Source of the DNA: JAODBQ01 sp047602055
GTDB taxonomy: Bacteria > Actinomycetota > Acidimicrobiia > Acidimicrobiales > Ilumatobacteraceae
DNA length: 64,000 nucleotides
Direction of reading: 5' to 3'
Assembly: GCA_047602055.1 (NCBI GenBank)
Contig: JASGIG010000001.1
Location: forward strand, 496,001-560,000
How positions within the stretch are numbered: the first letter of the stretch is position 1; each line of letters starts with the position of its first letter. Below the pieces are notes generated by a model. That model was not told where the DNA came from and searched no databases. It saw only the letters and a list, made by a program, of their open reading frames with translations. Positions 62,036 through 64,000 of this stretch are shown here, in pieces. A program made the translations under genes and the position numbers.

Positions 62036-64000
62036 ATGCTCGGGGACCATCGAATCGTCGACCTCACGGACGAGCGGGGCAACCTCGCCTCGTTCATCCT
62101 CGCCGGCTTCGGCGCCGACGTCGTGCTGGTCGAACCGCCGGGCGGGTCAGGGGGCCGCCGTCTCGGCCCGTTCGCCGGCGACGTCGTCGACCCGGAGCGC
62201 TCGCTGACGTTCTGGGGTTGGAACCGGGGCAAGCGCAGCGCGGTCCTCGACCTCACCACCGCCGACGGTCAGGCCGGACTGGCCGCGCTGTGCGCCGACG
62301 CCGACGTCGTCATCGAGTGCGGTGCCGTCCCCGTCGACCTGGCCGCGCTGCGTGCCGCCAACCCGGCGCTGGTCACCGTGTCGATCTCGCCGTTCGGCGG
62401 CACGGGTCCGAAGGCCGACTGGCCGGGCACCGATCTCACCGTCGACGCCGCCAGCGGCCACCTGCTGGGCACCGGCGACGAGGACCGGGCACCGTTGCGC
62501 AGCACCGCGCCACAGGTCTTCCTGCACGCCAGCGCCGACGCCGCGGCCGGTGCGCTCGTCGCCCTGGCCGAACGACGCGCCAGCGGCCTCGGCCAGCACG
62601 TCGACATCTCCGCACAGCGGTCGATGATGCAGGCGACGCAGAGCTACTCACTGGCCGCCGCGCTCCACGGCCCGGACGCCCTGCGCGCCTCCGGCGGGAT
62701 CAAGGCGGGCCAGCTCGACATCCAGCTGCGCTGGGCGTGCCAGGACGGCTACGTGTCGATCACGTTCCTGTTCGGCTCGTCCATCGGCCCGTTCTCGGCG
62801 CGGCTGATGCAGTGGATCCACGAGGAGGGCTTCTGCGACGAGGCCACCCGTGACAAGGACTGGATCGAGTACACGGCGATGCTCTACGACGGTCGCGAGC
62901 CATCGTCGGAGTACGACCGGGTCAAGGACATCATCACCGCCTTCTGCGCGACGAAGACCAAGGACGAGCTGCTCCAGGCGGCCTGCGACCGGATGCTGCT
63001 GATCGCCCCGGTGACGACGCCGGAGGACGTCGTCAACAGCAAGCAGTTCGCCGCCCGCGAGTTCTTCGACCTCGTCGACGACGAGGTGATCTCACCCGAC
63101 GGCCCGGTGACCGCCCCCGGCCCCTACGCCTGGCCGTCGACGTCGGAGCCGATCCGGCTCGGCCGGGCGCCGCGGCTCGGCGAGCACACCGACGCGGTGC
63201 GGTCCGCCCCGTGGTCCCCACGGGAGGCACCGGCCGCCGCCACGGCCGGCACGCGCGCCGCGCCGTTCGCCGGGATCAAGGTCCTCGACATGACCTGGGC
63301 GATGTCCGGGCCGGCCACCACCCGGGTGATGGCCGACTTCGGCGCCGAGGTGGTCCGCATCGAGAACAGTCGCCACCTCGACGTCGCCCGCACCGTCGGC
63401 CCGTTCGTCAACGACGTGCCCGGCAACGACTCGTCGGGGCTGCTGTTCAACATGACCACCGGCAAGCGCAGCATCAGCGTCGACCTCACCACCGAGGGCG
63501 GGCGCGAGCTGCTCGACGACCTGATCCGCTGGGCCGACGTGCTGATCGAGTCGTACTCGCCCCGCGGCAAGGTGGCGCTCGACCTGGAGACCGAGCGGGT
63601 GCGGGCGCTCAACCCACGCCTGGTGATGCTGTCGACCTGCCTGTTCGGCCAGACCGGGCCGCTGCGCCGCTATGCCGGGTTCGGCACGATGGGCGCCTCG
63701 CTCGCAGGCTTCTTCCACCTCGTCGGCTGGCCGGACCGGCCGCCGTCGGGGCCGTTCGGGGCGTACAGCGACTACCCGTCGCCGCGGATGTCGCTGTGCG
63801 CGATCCTCGCCGCCCTGACCGACCGGGAGCGCACGGGCGAGGGGACGTACATCGACTTCGCCCAGGCCGAATCGTGCATCCACTTCCTCACGCCGGCCAT
63901 CCTCGACCAGACGGTCAACGGTCGCACCCAGCACCCGATCGGCAACGACGACCCGCACATGTCGCCGCACGGCGTGTACCGCAGCGCCGACGACGAGCAG
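62036..64000 (+). CDS. CaiB/BaiF-type (family III) CoA-transferase, tandem-domain form, cut by the window edge
   Basis: At least 655 codons from ATG 62036; no stop before 64000. Unit 1 (about 1-390) begins HRIVDLTDERGNLASFILAG and contains NRGKRSAVLDLTT and VSISPFGGTGPKADWPGTDL. Unit 2 begins FAGIKVLDMTWAMSGPATTR at about residue 420 and repeats the pattern: NMTTGKRSISVDLTT, LVMLSTCLFGQTGPLRRYAG. Family III enzymes move CoA between carboxylic acids through an Asp-anhydride. Two fused units in one chain mimic the interlocked dimer. The promoter is probably TAACCT (61991-61996) with a short leader and GGGGGTG ribosome site. Confidence 0.87.
   Translation, partial: MLGDHRIVDLTDERGNLASFILAGFGADVVLVEPPGGSGGRRLGPFAGDVVDPERSLTFWGWNRGKRSAVLDLTTADGQAGLAALCADADVVIECGAVPVDLAALRAANPALVTVSISPFGGTGPKADWPGTDLTVDAASGHLLGTGDEDRAPLRSTAPQVFLHASADAAAGALVALAERRASGLGQHVDISAQRSMMQATQSYSLAAALHGPDALRASGGIKAGQLDIQLRWACQDGYVSITFLFGSSIGPFSARLMQWIHEEGFCDEATRDKDWIEYTAMLYDGREPSSEYDRVKDIITAFCATKTKDELLQAACDRMLLIAPVTTPEDVVNSKQFAAREFFDLVDDEVISPDGPVTAPGPYAWPSTSEPIRLGRAPRLGEHTDAVRSAPWSPREAPAAATAGTRAAPFAGIKVLDMTWAMSGPATTRVMADFGAEVVRIENSRHLDVARTVGPFVNDVPGNDSSGLLFNMTTGKRSISVDLTTEGGRELLDDLIRWADVLIESYSPRGKVALDLETERVRALNPRLVMLSTCLFGQTGPLRRYAGFGTMGASLAGFFHLVGWPDRPPSGPFGAYSDYPSPRMSLCAILAALTDRERTGEGTYIDFAQAESCIHFLTPAILDQTVNGRTQHPIGNDDPHMSPHGVYRSADDEQ

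Overview
The window is very GC-rich, densely coded DNA from an actinobacterium. Several features suggest class Acidimicrobiia (Ilumatobacter/Microthrix-like), though this is inference from gene content, not a database match. They are: topoisomerase I with a long Lys/Ala tail; adjacent tmk and holB; a SigH/RsrA pair; tandem ArsA-type ATPases beside an NfeD protease; a DUF2342 metalloprotease; many LLM/SDR/CaiB/nitronate-monooxygenase enzymes; and frequent GTG starts. No rRNA, prophage, insertion sequence or CRISPR array is visible. Two tRNA genes are present, Thr(CGT) and Pro(CGG).

Layout. 0-5.5 kb: a TadE-like gene end, a STAS protein, a membrane-anchored protein, a MerR regulator with a drug-efflux MFS transporter, and a VOC protein. 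5.5-12.4 kb: housekeeping genes rsgA, topA, tmk and holB, with a toxin-antitoxin pair wedged between tmk and holB, then tRNA-Thr and a cupin. 12.4-21.2 kb: TetR, a siderophore-type binding protein, a frameshifted LLM oxidoreductase, a MetE-like enzyme, a frameshifted Baeyer-Villiger monooxygenase, a hydrolase, MarR, and sigH/rsrA. 21.3-32.5 kb: an accessory catabolic island. It holds an NMT1/THI5-type ABC transporter with a fused two-domain permease, a PhyH-type dioxygenase (frameshifted), a decayed vapBC pair, a Rieske dioxygenase alpha/beta pair with an aldo-keto reductase, two XRE-cupin regulators, an enolase-superfamily enzyme, and an internally deleted Rieske gene. 32.6-42.6 kb: DUF2342 protease, tilS, a phosphatase-like protein without the catalytic Cys, a four-gene lipid/redox-type run, NUDIX, a serine hydrolase, an S4 protein and dut. 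42.8-50.4 kb: selA-selB, a hydrolase, NfeD, and an ArsA-sORF-ArsA operon. 50.4-64 kb: a receiver-domain protein, tRNA-Pro, PAS-GGDEF, two envelope-polysaccharide genes, SDR, a broken methyltransferase, nitronate monooxygenase, a coiled-coil protein, a membrane-anchored Hsp70, and a CaiB-type CoA-transferase running off the end.

Two genome-wide themes stand out. First, at least seventeen start codons lie 6-9 nt after a TANNNT hexamer with no Shine-Dalgarno, which is the signature of leaderless transcription; this was used to choose several starts. Second, gene boundaries carry repeated palindromic elements of several families, named here PAL-A, PAL-B, PAL-C, PAL-D and HPR. HPR has a hairpin whose two arms change together between copies, and it supplies the C-terminal codons of two regulators. 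Single-base frameshifts in three enzymes may be real decay or assembly error.
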